A stretch of DNA of 64,000 nucleotides from Nocardioides islandensis (lineage in GTDB: Bacteria > Actinomycetota > Actinomycetes > Propionibacteriales > Nocardioidaceae): assembly GCF_015352455.1 (NCBI RefSeq), contig NZ_JADKPN010000015.1, positions 62,001 through 126,000 of the forward strand, read 5' to 3'. Shown one piece after another: positions 24,969 to 33,910 of this stretch. How positions within the stretch are numbered: position 1 is the stretch's first letter; each line of letters opens with the position of its first letter. The position numbers and the translations under genes were made by a program. Below the pieces are notes generated by a model, which was given only the letters and a program-made list of their open reading frames with translations, was not told where the DNA came from and searched no databases.

Positions 24969-25510
24969 GGGTCGCGCTCGTGCCGGGCGTGCTCGCCTTC
25001 CTGCCCGAGTACGCCGGGCAGGTCGACCCCGTCCCCGACGTCCGGGCCGCCGCCCTGGCGGCGGCCGCGTGGCTGGCCGAGGACGGGCCGGTCTCGGTGG
25101 TCGCCGACGAGCAGGGCGCCCGCGTCGGCCGCCACCTGCTGCGCGCCGTCGGGGCTGCGGAGGGTGAGGGCCCGGACAGGTCGACCGGGTACCTGGTCGT
25201 CGCCAACGGTTCCGCGCGCCGTACCGACACCGCGCCGGGGTACCTCGATGAGCGCGCCGTCCCGTACGACGCCGCGGTCGAGGCTGCCCTGCGCGCACCG
25301 GATCCGGACGCGCTGGCCGGCATCGACGTCGCGCTCGGGGCCGCGCTGCTCGTCGGGAACCCCGCCGCGCTGGTGCACCTCGGCACCCTCCTGCGCGGCG
25401 CGGGACCAGCCCTGGTGGACTATGCGGACGACCCCTACGGCGTCCAGTACTGGGTGATGCGGTGGGTGGTCACCGACCCAGGACACGTCTCGGAGGGAAG
25501 TGACGCATGA
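24965..25510 (+). CDS. Conserved hypothetical protein
   Basis: 181-residue soluble protein. Its opening (ALVPGVLAFLPEYAGQVDPV) and a later GAALLVGNPAALVHL segment recall actinobacterial proteins annotated as class III extradiol-dioxygenase-like, but I see no convincing metal ligands, and the family is normally longer. The GTG start overlaps the stop of the FolP2-like gene (GTGA) and its own stop overlaps the next ATG (ATGA). The three products are therefore made together and may act in one pathway around pteridine- or flavin-like compounds. Confidence 0.6.
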   Translation: MRVALVPGVLAFLPEYAGQVDPVPDVRAAALAAAAWLAEDGPVSVVADEQGARVGRHLLRAVGAAEGEGPDRSTGYLVVANGSARRTDTAPGYLDERAVPYDAAVEAALRAPDPDALAGIDVALGAALLVGNPAALVHLGTLLRGAGPALVDYADDPYGVQYWVMRWVVTDPGHVSEGSDA

Positions 25511-26166
25511 GGACCCTGCTCGGACCGGACGGCGACCTGCGGGAGGTGTACGCCGCCCCACGCACGCCCTGGCTGCGGGTCAACATGGTCTCGACCATCG
25601 ACGGCGCGGCCAGCGGCGAGGACGGCCTGACCGGGTCGATCAACAACGACGCGGACCAGCGGGTCTTCCATCTCCTGCGCGAGCTGGCCGACGCGGTGGT
25701 CATCGGCGCCGGCACCGCGCGCGCCGAGGGCTACCCGCCCCTCGACCAGCCCGTCGTCGTGGTGTCGCGCTCGGGACGCCTGCCGGAGACGCTGCGCGGC
25801 GCCGCGCCCGGTCGGGTGCTGATGGCGACCGTCTCGGTCGCCACCGGGCTCGACGAGGCGCGCGACGTGCTCGGGACCGACAACGTGCTCGTGCTGGGCT
25901 CGCACCGCGTGGACCTGGCCGCGATGAAGCAGCAGCTGGTCGACCGCGGGTACGTTGACCTGCTCTGCGAGGGCGGCCCGCACCTGCTGCGCGACCTGCT
26001 CGACCAGGGCGTGGCCGACGAGGTCGCGTGCACCTACGTGCCGAAGATCGTCTCCGGCCTGCACCCGCGCATCACCGACGGCCCGCCCGTCGACGTCCCG
26101 CTCACCCTGCACTCGCTCGTCGAGGAGGAGGGCACGCTGCTCGGACGGTGGTTCACCCGTCAGTAG
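25507..26166 (+). CDS. RibD C-terminal domain reductase family protein
   Basis: 219-residue NADPH-dependent reductase-type protein matching the pyrimidine reductase (RibD C-terminal / DHFR-like) family. Typical features are RVNMVSTIDGAASGEDG (the family's 'S.DG' motif), DAVVIGAGTARAEGYPPL, LCEGGPHLLRDLLDQG and a C-terminal beta strand. There is no deaminase domain, so it is not a full RibD. It closes the FolP2-like unit, and its 3' end overlaps the convergent secreted-protein gene by seven bases. Confidence 0.8.
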   Translation: MRTLLGPDGDLREVYAAPRTPWLRVNMVSTIDGAASGEDGLTGSINNDADQRVFHLLRELADAVVIGAGTARAEGYPPLDQPVVVVSRSGRLPETLRGAAPGRVLMATVSVATGLDEARDVLGTDNVLVLGSHRVDLAAMKQQLVDRGYVDLLCEGGPHLLRDLLDQGVADEVACTYVPKIVSGLHPRITDGPPVDVPLTLHSLVEEEGTLLGRWFTRQ

Positions 26167-27518
26167 GCCACCCAGCGCGACGTCGTCAGGGTCCGCACCA
26201 CGAGCACCACGTCGCCCTGGTCGTTGACGCGGCTGGTGCTGAGGTCGACGCAGGACTGCTCGCCCAGCGGCATCGCGCCGCGGCCGAGGCAGGCGGCCAC
26301 GGGGTCGTAGTCGGAGCTCGGCCCGCTGGCGTGCCCGACAGTCAACGCGGCGGGGTCGGCCGACGGCTCGCCCGGGCCGCCGAACAGCGACGCGTCGTAT
26401 CGGAGCTCGATGACGGCCGGGTCGGCGACGTTCGCCTCGAGCCCGGTCGCGTGCACCTTCATCGGGTGGCCGACCGTGCCCGGGACGTCGACGGCGGTCA
26501 GCGGCTCGATGGTCGTCCGCGTGTCGTTGCCGGAGACGGTCGGGATCCGGATCGAGGCCACCTGGGGGTGCGCCGGCGTGGTGGTCGTGCCCGATCCCGG
26601 CGTGGCCTGCACGACGAGCGGCGGGATGAGGAGGGCGCCGTTGCCGCCCGCATCCCCGCTGGTCTTCCCGTTGCCGAAGTACCGGCCCTGGATGTCGGTG
26701 ACACCCTGACCGCGCTTGGCGATCCGCCCGCGGTTCACGAACGTCGGCGGCCGCTTGATGCCGGCCTTGGCTCCGGCCGCGAAGTCCCCGTCGTTGAGGA
26801 CGACCAGCTTCCCGACGCCCGGTCCGAAGTAGTGCCGCTGGAGCATGAACGTGGTGCCGTTGTCGGCCAGCAGGCCGGACTCGTCCAGCATCCGGGCCCG
26901 GCCGTGCACGTCGACGAGGTACCGCGTCGACAGCCGGACCGGCTCGGCACCGCGCAGGTCGAGGGTGCCCTCGTCGCCGATCTCGAGGATCCCGGGCTTG
27001 CCGGAGTACGTCGACCCCGCGGGCTCGGTGGTCAGCACGGCGGGCGAGCCGCTCACCGACCAGTGCACGTCGAGGGTCCCGATCACGTGCAGCCGGCCAC
27101 CGCCGCCGAGCGTGGCGCCGTCGAGCTCGATGACCGAGCCTCGCTTGGTGATCGAGCGGACGTCGTCCTGGTCGCCCCAGACGAAGAGGGCCGTGCCGGG
27201 GCTCAGCGTCAACCGCGCGCTCAGGCCGAGCTCGAGGAGGTTCAGGTCCAGGCGCGGCGTGGTCGCGTCGACCACCACGGCCGAGCCCTGCGGGATGCAG
27301 GCGTAGTCGCGGTTGCCCACGCCGGGCACCCGGCCCTTCGACCACTTCGTCGCGTCGGCCCAGGTGCCGGCGCCGCCGGCCCACAGGTTGACGTCGTACC
27401 CGCGCGCCGCCCAGCGGCACTCGGGTGCTGCCGCGTCGGACGACGCGGCCGGCAGCGCGACCAGGGCGACGGGCAGGAGAAGGGTCGTGAGCAGGCTGGT
27501 CCAGCGCGAGCGTGTCAT
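26160..27518 (-). CDS. Secreted protein of unknown function
   Basis: 452 residues with a clear Sec signal peptide (about 1-30, ending SDAAAP). The mature part begins CRWAARGYDVNLWAGGAGTW and is rich in short beta strands with Gly, Thr and Val and regular Asp/Asn turns (for example ELDGATLGGGGRLHVIGTLD). This suggests a beta-helix or other repetitive beta fold; the opening recalls secreted proteins that bind or degrade glycans. Four Cys in the mature part (near positions 34, 69, 416 and 428) could form disulfides. I do not recognise a catalytic motif. Confidence 0.7.
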   Translation of the reverse strand: MTRSRWTSLLTTLLLPVALVALPAASSDAAAPECRWAARGYDVNLWAGGAGTWADATKWSKGRVPGVGNRDYACIPQGSAVVVDATTPRLDLNLLELGLSARLTLSPGTALFVWGDQDDVRSITKRGSVIELDGATLGGGGRLHVIGTLDVHWSVSGSPAVLTTEPAGSTYSGKPGILEIGDEGTLDLRGAEPVRLSTRYLVDVHGRARMLDESGLLADNGTTFMLQRHYFGPGVGKLVVLNDGDFAAGAKAGIKRPPTFVNRGRIAKRGQGVTDIQGRYFGNGKTSGDAGGNGALLIPPLVVQATPGSGTTTTPAHPQVASIRIPTVSGNDTRTTIEPLTAVDVPGTVGHPMKVHATGLEANVADPAVIELRYDASLFGGPGEPSADPAALTVGHASGPSSDYDPVAACLGRGAMPLGEQSCVDLSTSRVNDQGDVVLVVRTLTTSRWVAY

Positions 27519-27611
27519 CCCGGTCCCTCCCCGACGCGGCCACGAACGAGTCGTTGCACCATAGAGCGCCGGAGGCTGCGGGCACTACGGTGTTGCGCCG
27601 GAGGAGGGCCC

Positions 27612-28058
27612 ATGGGGGAGCGTGCGTGCGTGGTCGCGGGTGCCGGCGCGTGGTCGTTCTACCTCGCCACGGGCGCCTGGGTCGGTCAGGAGAACCGCCG
27701 GTTCGGCGGCGCCGAGCGGCTCGGCTTCTACTCGGGACGGCAGATCCACGGGGCGCTGCCACGGATCCGGCACGTCGTCGGCTCGGTCCCGCTGACGCCC
27801 GAGGAGGCGGCCGGTCGCACGCTGGGCACGGACCCCGTGCAGCGGCTGGTAGGGGAGGCGCTGGCCGCTGCCCTCCACGACGGCATGGCGTCGCCTCGCG
27901 TCGCCGTCGTCCTCCTGTCGCCGGCCGACGATCCCGACACCCTGACGATGGAGCCGCTGGCCCACGACGGGGACGCCGCGTGGACCATGTTCCAGCGGGT
28001 GGTCGACGTCGACCGCCTGCGAGCCGCCTCGTCCACGGCCGACCTCGGGGCGGGCTGA
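27612..28058 (+). CDS. Hypothetical protein, first gene of alarmone-synthetase operon
   Basis: 148-residue protein of unknown function, with an N-terminal segment ERACVVAGAGAWSFYLATGAW and a charged remainder rich in Arg and Asp. I recognise no domain. A good SD (GGAGGAGGG) precedes the ATG at 27612. It ends immediately before the GTG of the RelA/SpoT-domain gene (no gap), so the two are co-translated, and it could be a partner or regulator of that enzyme. Confidence 0.65.
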   Translation: MGERACVVAGAGAWSFYLATGAWVGQENRRFGGAERLGFYSGRQIHGALPRIRHVVGSVPLTPEEAAGRTLGTDPVQRLVGEALAAALHDGMASPRVAVVLLSPADDPDTLTMEPLAHDGDAAWTMFQRVVDVDRLRAASSTADLGAG

Positions 28059-29027
28059 GTGGGCACCGCGCGCGAGCAGCGCCGCGAGGAGCTGGCGGCG
28101 TGGTACGACGAGCACGTCGACGGGCTGCGTCGTGTGGAGGCCGCACTGCGCGACCACCTCGGCGGGGCGATCACCGCCGCGGGCCTCGACGACGCCCGGC
28201 TCGAGACGCGCACCAAGGCGCGCGAGAGCTTCCTGGCGAAGGCCACGAAGTCCGACGGTCGGGGCGGGTTCAAGTACGCCGACCCGACCAGCCAGCTGAC
28301 CGACTTCGTCGGCGCTCGCGTGCTGGTGCCGCTCAGCGCCGACGTCGCCCCCGTGGCGCGGCTGGTCCAGCGCCTGTACCTCGTCGAGGAGATGTCCGAC
28401 CAGCGCGCCGACCAGCTGCTCGACGTACCCGGGTACCAGAGCCTGCACTTCCTGCTGCGGTTCCGCCCCGAGGACCGGGAGGTGCTCGGGCTGGCCGACG
28501 CCCCCGACGTACCGGTCGAGGTCCAGGTGCGCTCGATCCTGCAGCACGCGTGGGCGGCCCTCCAGCACGACGTGATGTACAAGGGCGAGCGGGTGCCGAC
28601 CGACCGGGTGCGCCGGCGGTTGATCGCCCTGGCCGGGCTGCTCGAGCTGGCCGACCACGAGTTCATGTCGGTCCGCGTCGAGCACGGCGACTCGGCCGGC
28701 ATGCTCGACGACGCGCACGCCGGCGGGTTCGACGTGGCCGGCGTGGGCGCGTGGGCCGAGGAGTACGTCGGGGACGAGGCCGGCAGCGAGCCGGCCGCGT
28801 GGGCCGCGGCCCTGCGGGGCGTGCTCGGCGAGCTCGGCGCGACCGATCCCGGCGAGGCGACGAGCCTGCTCGGCGCGTGGGCGGACCGCGGGTCCGAGCT
28901 GGCGCTCACGGTGCGGGCCACGCGACCGTGGGCCACGGCGTCGTACGTCGCCGACCTCGCCCTCAGGGAGGCGCTCGGCGAGGACTACCTGACCCGTCGC
29001 GGTGCCCGGCAGGACGGCGCGTCGTGA
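28059..29027 (+). CDS. RelA/SpoT synthetase-domain protein
   Basis: 322 residues. The (p)ppGpp synthetase fold covers about residues 20-190: ETRTKARESFLAKATK (substrate-binding basic region), TDFVGARVLV at 81-90, GYQSLHFLLRF at 125-135, VEVQVRSILQHAWAALQHD at 153-171. There is no HD hydrolase domain and no TGS/ACT region, so it is a small alarmone synthetase-like protein with a C-terminal extension of about 140 residues of unknown role. It sits between an unknown gene and a membrane protein gene in a contact/overlap operon. It could be a housekeeping synthetase, a toxSAS toxin or a defence protein. Confidence 0.82.
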   Translation: MGTAREQRREELAAWYDEHVDGLRRVEAALRDHLGGAITAAGLDDARLETRTKARESFLAKATKSDGRGGFKYADPTSQLTDFVGARVLVPLSADVAPVARLVQRLYLVEEMSDQRADQLLDVPGYQSLHFLLRFRPEDREVLGLADAPDVPVEVQVRSILQHAWAALQHDVMYKGERVPTDRVRRRLIALAGLLELADHEFMSVRVEHGDSAGMLDDAHAGGFDVAGVGAWAEEYVGDEAGSEPAAWAAALRGVLGELGATDPGEATSLLGAWADRGSELALTVRATRPWATASYVADLALREALGEDYLTRRGARQDGAS

Positions 29028-29965
29028 AGATCCTCTACGTCCTGCTCGAGATCGGCTTCGCCGTCGCCGTGTGGCGGCTCGGCGACCGGGCCCGCAAGCA
29101 GCAGCTGACCGCGCGGTCGGCGGCTCTGCTCGCCGGCGTGTGCGCGGCGCTGCTGATGTTCCTGATCGCCACCGACTGGCCGCTCACCGACTGGGCCCCG
29201 GCGGTCAACCGGTTCTGGGACGAGCACGGCATCGTCGGCGGCACGATCCAGAGCGTGCTGCTCCTCGGGGTCGGCCTGCTGTCCTACGAGGCGGGACAGC
29301 TGCGGGCGCAGGAGAGGCTGGACGAGAGCGTCACCGCGGCCGGCCTCGGCGGCATCGTCGACCACGTCGTGGACGCCGAGGTGGGGCTGGCGTTCCTGTC
29401 GTCGCCCGAGCCGCCCGACGCGCACGGCTGGGACTGGGCACCCGGCCGGCCGCTGCAGTGGCTGCGGCACGGCCGCGCCCGGTTGCACCGCACGGCGTCC
29501 GACCGGAGCGGCGACCCCCGTACCTGGCCGGCGACGCTCCCCCCGACGGCCGACTCCGAGTGGCGGGTCGAGCTGGTCGACCAGTGCATCCGCCGGCTGC
29601 TGGTGGCCCTGCGCGACTGGACGCCCCTGATCGCCAGCTCCCGCAACGGCACCCGGGTGCTCGTGGCGATGGCCGAGCTGCGCAAGGACCTGGTGGAGCT
29701 CGAGTCCCGGCTGGGTGACGACCGCGCCGTCGTCGAGGGGCTGCTGCTCAGCCTGCGGGGGCGGGCCCGGCTGCTGGCCTACTTCCTGGAGCTGAAGAGC
29801 GGCGCCGACCCGCTGCGACCCGAGGTGCTCGAGTCGTTCGAGCCGCTGCCGGTGACGCCGGCGTCGCTGGAGTGGGCCGCCGACCCGTCGGGCCGCGACC
29901 TCTTCGGTGCGGAGTGGACCCGTGACCTGGAGTCCGCGACGCAGGCGCTCACGCGGGGGAGCTGA
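29024..29965 (+). CDS. Membrane protein, third gene of alarmone-synthetase operon
   Basis: 313 residues. Two or three membrane segments lie in the first 90 residues (ILYVLLEIGFAVAVW, LLAGVCAALLMFLIA, a third near GTIQSVLLLGVGLLSYE). A soluble, Arg- and Trp-containing region of about 220 residues follows, predicted helical. The family was not recognised. The GTG start overlaps the stop of the RelA/SpoT-domain gene (GTGA). The last 17 bp overlap the convergent SARP-type regulator gene. Confidence 0.68.
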   Translation: MKILYVLLEIGFAVAVWRLGDRARKQQLTARSAALLAGVCAALLMFLIATDWPLTDWAPAVNRFWDEHGIVGGTIQSVLLLGVGLLSYEAGQLRAQERLDESVTAAGLGGIVDHVVDAEVGLAFLSSPEPPDAHGWDWAPGRPLQWLRHGRARLHRTASDRSGDPRTWPATLPPTADSEWRVELVDQCIRRLLVALRDWTPLIASSRNGTRVLVAMAELRKDLVELESRLGDDRAVVEGLLLSLRGRARLLAYFLELKSGADPLRPEVLESFEPLPVTPASLEWAADPSGRDLFGAEWTRDLESATQALTRGS

Positions 29966-32792
29966 CCCGCTCCAGCTGCTCGACCAGCTGGGCTCGCGCC
30001 GCGGCCAGCGGGAGCGCGCTGCCCAGCGTCCACGCGGCCCGGGCCGCCTGTTCGCCCAGCGCCGCGCGGGCCTCGGCCAGCCCGGCCGCCAGGTCCTGCT
30101 CGAACGGCACCTCGCTCTCGCCGGGGGGCGGTGCGAGGACGTGGGCCGCCGCGAACAGGCGGACCGCCGCGTCCGCGTCGCCGTGCGCGACGGCGAGGCA
30201 GGCCCCCACACGCATGCATTGCGCGAGCGACAGTGACTGGCCGAGGCGCTCGCTCAGTGGCAGGGCGTCGGCCAAACGGTCGGCGGCGCCGGCGAGGTCT
30301 CCCTCGACGATCGCGGCCCGCGCCAGGGTGATGGTCGCGTCGCGGGTGACCGGTGGCAGCCGTTGCCCGGCGAGGTCGACGGCCTCGGCGGCGAAGACCC
30401 GGGCGGTCGCGGCGTCCGCCTCGTCGAGCGCGATCTCGGCGAGGGTGTTGAGCGCGTCCGCCGTACCTCCCAGGTCGCCCTTCGCCCGGACGAGCTCCAG
30501 CCGCTCCTCGTGGGCCCGGCGCTCGCCGTCGAGGTCGCCGGCGATGGCGCGGCCCATGGCGAGCACGGACAGCGCCTGTCGGGCCAGCGGGTAGAGGTCG
30601 AGCGCTTCGGCTCCCTTCGCGCCCGCCTCGGCCAGCGGCACGCCGTCGGCCAGGTCGCCGGCCAGGACCAGCTCCGCCCCGAGGAAGGTCTGCGCCATCG
30701 CGGCCGAGGCCCGGTCACCGTGCCGCTCCGCCAGGTCGAGGGCCCGGCGGCCGTAGCTGCGGGTCTGCTCGTGGTCGGTGAGCTGGTGGGACAGCATCGC
30801 CGCGGCGGCGAGCAGCCGGGCGGCGTCGGGTCCCTGCGCCGGCACCGCGTCCAGCACCCGCTGCGTCAGGCCGAGAGCCTCGTTGAACCGACCCGCGGCG
30901 GCCCAGCAGCTGAGCGACGCGAGGAGGAGCTCGACGGCGGCGCCGATGCGCCCGGCCTCGAGGGCCCACGTCGTCGAGGCGGCGATGTCCGCGGCGTCGT
31001 CGTCGAACCGCGCCTGGACGATCGCCCCGTCCGTGCCATGGAGGCTGCCGGCGGACGCGTGCGCGAGCCCGGTCAGGTACGACGCGAGCCGCGCGCGGCT
31101 GGACATCAGGTCCGCGCGCGCGAACAGGCGCGCGCGCGCGAAGGCCCGGACGGTGCCCAGGACCACGAAGCGCACCTCCGCCCGGCTGGGCGTCGCGCGG
31201 ACCAGGCGGGCGTCGACGATCGCGGCCAGCGCCTCGACGACGCCGTCGACGTCCGGGCACACGGCCTCCACCGCCTCGATCGTGAAGCCACGCTCGAACA
31301 GCGCCAGCCGGTCGCACACCAGCTGCTGGTCCCCGGACAGCCGGTCGTAGCTCCACCGGATGGCCGTCGTCATCGCCCGCTGGCGCTCGGGGATGCCCGT
31401 GGCGCCGGTGGCCAGGAGGTCGAGGCTGGTGCGCAGCCCGTCGATGATCCGGTCGAGCGGGAGCAGCTTGACCCGGGCGGCCGCCAGCTCCAGGGCCAGG
31501 GGCAGGCCGTCGAGCAGAGCGCACACCTCGGCGACGTCGTGCTCGCGCCCCTCGAGCCGGAACGACGGCTCGGCCGATGTCGCCCGGTCGGCGAACAGGC
31601 GCACGGACGGCGTGGCGGCGATCGTGTCGCGACGGTCGGCGGTACCCGGCACCTCGAGCGGGGGCACCGGCCGCTCGTGCTCGCCGGGCAGGTGCAGCGC
31701 GAGCCGGCTGGTGACGAGGAGGGTGAGCCCGGCGGACGCCTCGAGCAGGCGGCGGACGACGGTCGAGCCGTCGGTCATCGACTCCAGGTTGTCCAGCACG
31801 ACCAGGCCCCTGAAGTCCGCGCCGAACGCGGCCAGCGCGTCGGCGAGGTCCGCCCTCGGGTCCGCGCCCAGGGCCAACGCGACCTCCACGGCGAGCTGCT
31901 GGGCGTTGACCACCTCGGTGACGGGGAGGAACACGGCCTCGGCGAACTGCTGCTCCACGGCCGTGGCCACCAGCGTCGCCACCCGGGACTTGCCGCTGCC
32001 GCCGATCCCGGTGAGCGTCACCAGCCGGACGTCGTCGCGCACGACCAGGTCCGCCAGCTCGGCGGTCAGTGCCTCCCGTCCGAACGTGGACGAGGTGAGC
32101 GCCGGGATCCTCGCGCGGCGGCGCGGCTGCGGGGCCGCGTCGTCCGCGCCCGGCTCGGCGTCGTTGCGGAGCATCCCGGTGAGCAGCTGCTGGAGCGCTT
32201 CGCCGGGCTCGATGCCGAGCTCGTCGGCGAGCGTCTCGCGGGCCTCGGCGTACGCCGACACCGCCTCGTCGCGCCGGCCCGCGGCGTACAGAGCGGTCAT
32301 CAGCAGTCCCCAGAGGCGCTCGCGCGTGGGGTGCTGGTCGACCAGCTCGCGCACCTCGTCGACCAGCTCCGCCGACCGGCCCTCGCGCACGCCGAGGTCG
32401 AGCCGGTCCTCGAGGGCGGTCAGCCGCAGCTCGGTGAGCCGTCGGGCCTGAGCCTCGAGGTACGTCGTGTCGCGGACGTCCTCGAGCGGCTCGCCGCGCC
32501 ACAGCGCGAGGGCCTCGTCGAAGTGGGACTCCGCGGTCAGTGCGACGAACCGGTCGGCGTCGGTGGTCAGCGGCCCGGCGAGGTACGAGACGAGCTGGGC
32601 GCGGAGGGTGTCGAGCGCGCCCGCGGGGTCAGGGGGCGGCGTGGGCCAGGTACGGGCGACGAGCTCGTCGTCGGTGAGCGGCTCGGCCCCGGCCAGGGCG
32701 AGGACGGCGAGCAGCGCACGGGCTCGCTTGCCGGGCCCGGTGGCTCCCTCGGGGACCGGGACCGAGACGGGTCCCAGGACCCCCACTTCCAT
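29949..32792 (-). CDS. AfsR/SARP-type regulator with BTAD and NB-ARC-like ATPase
   Basis: 947-residue multidomain regulator. Residues about 1-90 form the winged-helix DNA-binding domain (EVGVLGPVSVPV, then GKRARALLAVLAL). The BTAD helical domain is about 90-220 (LTELRLTALEDRLDLGVREG, ERLWGLLMTALYAAGRRDEA). An NB-ARC/AP-ATPase follows, with P-loop GIGGSGKS and a Walker B-like LVVLDNLE. The C-terminal third is TPR-like helices. Such proteins usually act on antibiotic or stress gene sets, but no biosynthetic cluster is visible here. TACCCT six nt before the ATG suggests a leaderless mRNA. Confidence 0.85.
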   Translation of the reverse strand: MEVGVLGPVSVPVPEGATGPGKRARALLAVLALAGAEPLTDDELVARTWPTPPPDPAGALDTLRAQLVSYLAGPLTTDADRFVALTAESHFDEALALWRGEPLEDVRDTTYLEAQARRLTELRLTALEDRLDLGVREGRSAELVDEVRELVDQHPTRERLWGLLMTALYAAGRRDEAVSAYAEARETLADELGIEPGEALQQLLTGMLRNDAEPGADDAAPQPRRRARIPALTSSTFGREALTAELADLVVRDDVRLVTLTGIGGSGKSRVATLVATAVEQQFAEAVFLPVTEVVNAQQLAVEVALALGADPRADLADALAAFGADFRGLVVLDNLESMTDGSTVVRRLLEASAGLTLLVTSRLALHLPGEHERPVPPLEVPGTADRRDTIAATPSVRLFADRATSAEPSFRLEGREHDVAEVCALLDGLPLALELAAARVKLLPLDRIIDGLRTSLDLLATGATGIPERQRAMTTAIRWSYDRLSGDQQLVCDRLALFERGFTIEAVEAVCPDVDGVVEALAAIVDARLVRATPSRAEVRFVVLGTVRAFARARLFARADLMSSRARLASYLTGLAHASAGSLHGTDGAIVQARFDDDAADIAASTTWALEAGRIGAAVELLLASLSCWAAAGRFNEALGLTQRVLDAVPAQGPDAARLLAAAAMLSHQLTDHEQTRSYGRRALDLAERHGDRASAAMAQTFLGAELVLAGDLADGVPLAEAGAKGAEALDLYPLARQALSVLAMGRAIAGDLDGERRAHEERLELVRAKGDLGGTADALNTLAEIALDEADAATARVFAAEAVDLAGQRLPPVTRDATITLARAAIVEGDLAGAADRLADALPLSERLGQSLSLAQCMRVGACLAVAHGDADAAVRLFAAAHVLAPPPGESEVPFEQDLAAGLAEARAALGEQAARAAWTLGSALPLAAARAQLVEQLERVSSPA

Positions 32793-32838
32793 GCCCTGAG
32801 GGTAGATGTCGGCGTTCCGGGGTGCGCCACGAGAGAGG

Positions 32839-32872
32839 CCGAGGGCCCCGTCCGGACGGACGGGGCCCTCGG
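32839..32872 (-). terminator. Hairpin terminator of the secreted-protein gene
   Basis: A 15-bp stem, CCGAGGGCCCCGTCC (32839-32853) with its complement at 32858-32872, closes a 4-nt loop. It begins 7 bp after the stop of the collagen-like secreted-protein gene and lies before the regulator start at 32792. There is no long T run. Confidence 0.75.
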
Positions 32873-32879
32873 ACCGGGA

Positions 32880-33650
32880 TCACTGGAAGCTGATGAGCTG
32901 ACCGGAGATGGTCAGGTTCTTCACGGTGACCGTTCCCGGGATGTTGTTGTCGTAGACGATGCCGGCGTTGCCGACGCGACCGTTGACCGGGATGGTCCAG
33001 GTCTTGGTGAACGTGCCGTCACCGTTGGCGGTGCCGGCGTCGGTGGGGTCGGCGTCGAACGTGTTGTAGTACGTGCCGCCGATCTCGATGAAGACCCGCG
33101 GGGCGCCGGTGGTGTACTGCGCGCCGTTCTCGAGCTTGTAGGTGAACGTGACGGTCTTGGTCGCCTGGACGGGCAGGTCCAGGTTCTGGATCTCGACCGA
33201 GGTGCCGGCGTTGTTGCCCGCTGCCAGCACCAGGCGCACGGTGTGGGCGTCGACGATGGTCGAACCCTGGCCGGCGGCCCAGTTGGTGTTCACGCCGGAA
33301 GCGTCCTGCGCCTCGAGCTTGGTCACGCGGGTCTCGAGCGCGGCGATCTGCGCCTCCAGGGCCTTGATCTTCGCGGGGTCTGCGTCCTTGCCGTCCTTGC
33401 CGGCGGGGCCGGCCTTCTCGATGGCGGCGCGAGCCTTCGCGTTGAGGTCGCTCAGTCGCAGCGATCCGTCCTTGACCTTCTGGGTCTTGACGGCGTTCTT
33501 GTGGATGTCCACGCCGCGGATGGTCTTGTCCTGGATGTCCTTGGACGTGATCAGCGAGCCCGCGACCGCCCCTCCGCCGGCGGTGAGGGCGAGGACAGCG
33601 GCGGCCGTGACGACCGTCAGGGCCTGTCGGTGCTTGGTGAGCAGCTTCAT
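32880..33650 (-). CDS. Secreted protein with coiled-coil/collagen-like stalk
   Basis: 256 residues. A signal peptide (about 1-30) is followed by the actinobacterial motif SKDIQDKTIRGVDIHKNAVK (positions 34-53), KDGSLRLSDLN, and a short collagen-like AGPAGKDGKDAD. A coiled coil (IKALEAQIAALETRVTKLE) leads to a C-terminal beta-sandwich-like domain with repeated Thr/Val strands (about 125-256). This is the layout of a surface stalk carrying a ligand-binding or structural head. The function is unknown. SD GGAAG lies 5 nt before the ATG. Confidence 0.75.
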   Translation of the reverse strand: MKLLTKHRQALTVVTAAAVLALTAGGGAVAGSLITSKDIQDKTIRGVDIHKNAVKTQKVKDGSLRLSDLNAKARAAIEKAGPAGKDGKDADPAKIKALEAQIAALETRVTKLEAQDASGVNTNWAAGQGSTIVDAHTVRLVLAAGNNAGTSVEIQNLDLPVQATKTVTFTYKLENGAQYTTGAPRVFIEIGGTYYNTFDADPTDAGTANGDGTFTKTWTIPVNGRVGNAGIVYDNNIPGTVTVKNLTISGQLISFQ

Positions 33651-33800
33651 GCGTACTTCCTTCGTGGGTTGTCGATGTCCCCGGAGAGGCGACCAACCCA
33701 CACGCACACACGCGCATGCCTCCCGATCGCCCGAGATGGAGACCCCTCGACCCTAGGCCCTACCACTTCACCCCGTCAGGCGGGGTCCCTCATCCCCTCG

Positions 33801-33910
33801 GCTGAGGTGAGGGGAGGTGAGCGGAGGTGAGGGGAGTTGAGGGGAGGTGAGGGGAGGTGAGGGGAGTTGAGGGGAGTTGAGTTGGGTTGGGTGGGTGAGT
33901 TGAGTGAGTT
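33801..33910. repeat. Purine-rich 10-bp tandem repeat
   Basis: About seven copies of GGGGAGGTGA-type 10-mers (33811-33880), with AGGTGA alternating with AGTTGA, degenerate into GTTGGGTTGGGTGGG and GAGTTGAGTGA to 33910. The plus strand is almost pure purine plus T, with many G-runs, so it could form a G-quadruplex or triplex. It directly abuts a family B 22-bp repeat array. Together they fill the gap upstream of the secreted-protein gene. No gene is seen between 33651 and 34056. Confidence 0.85.
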
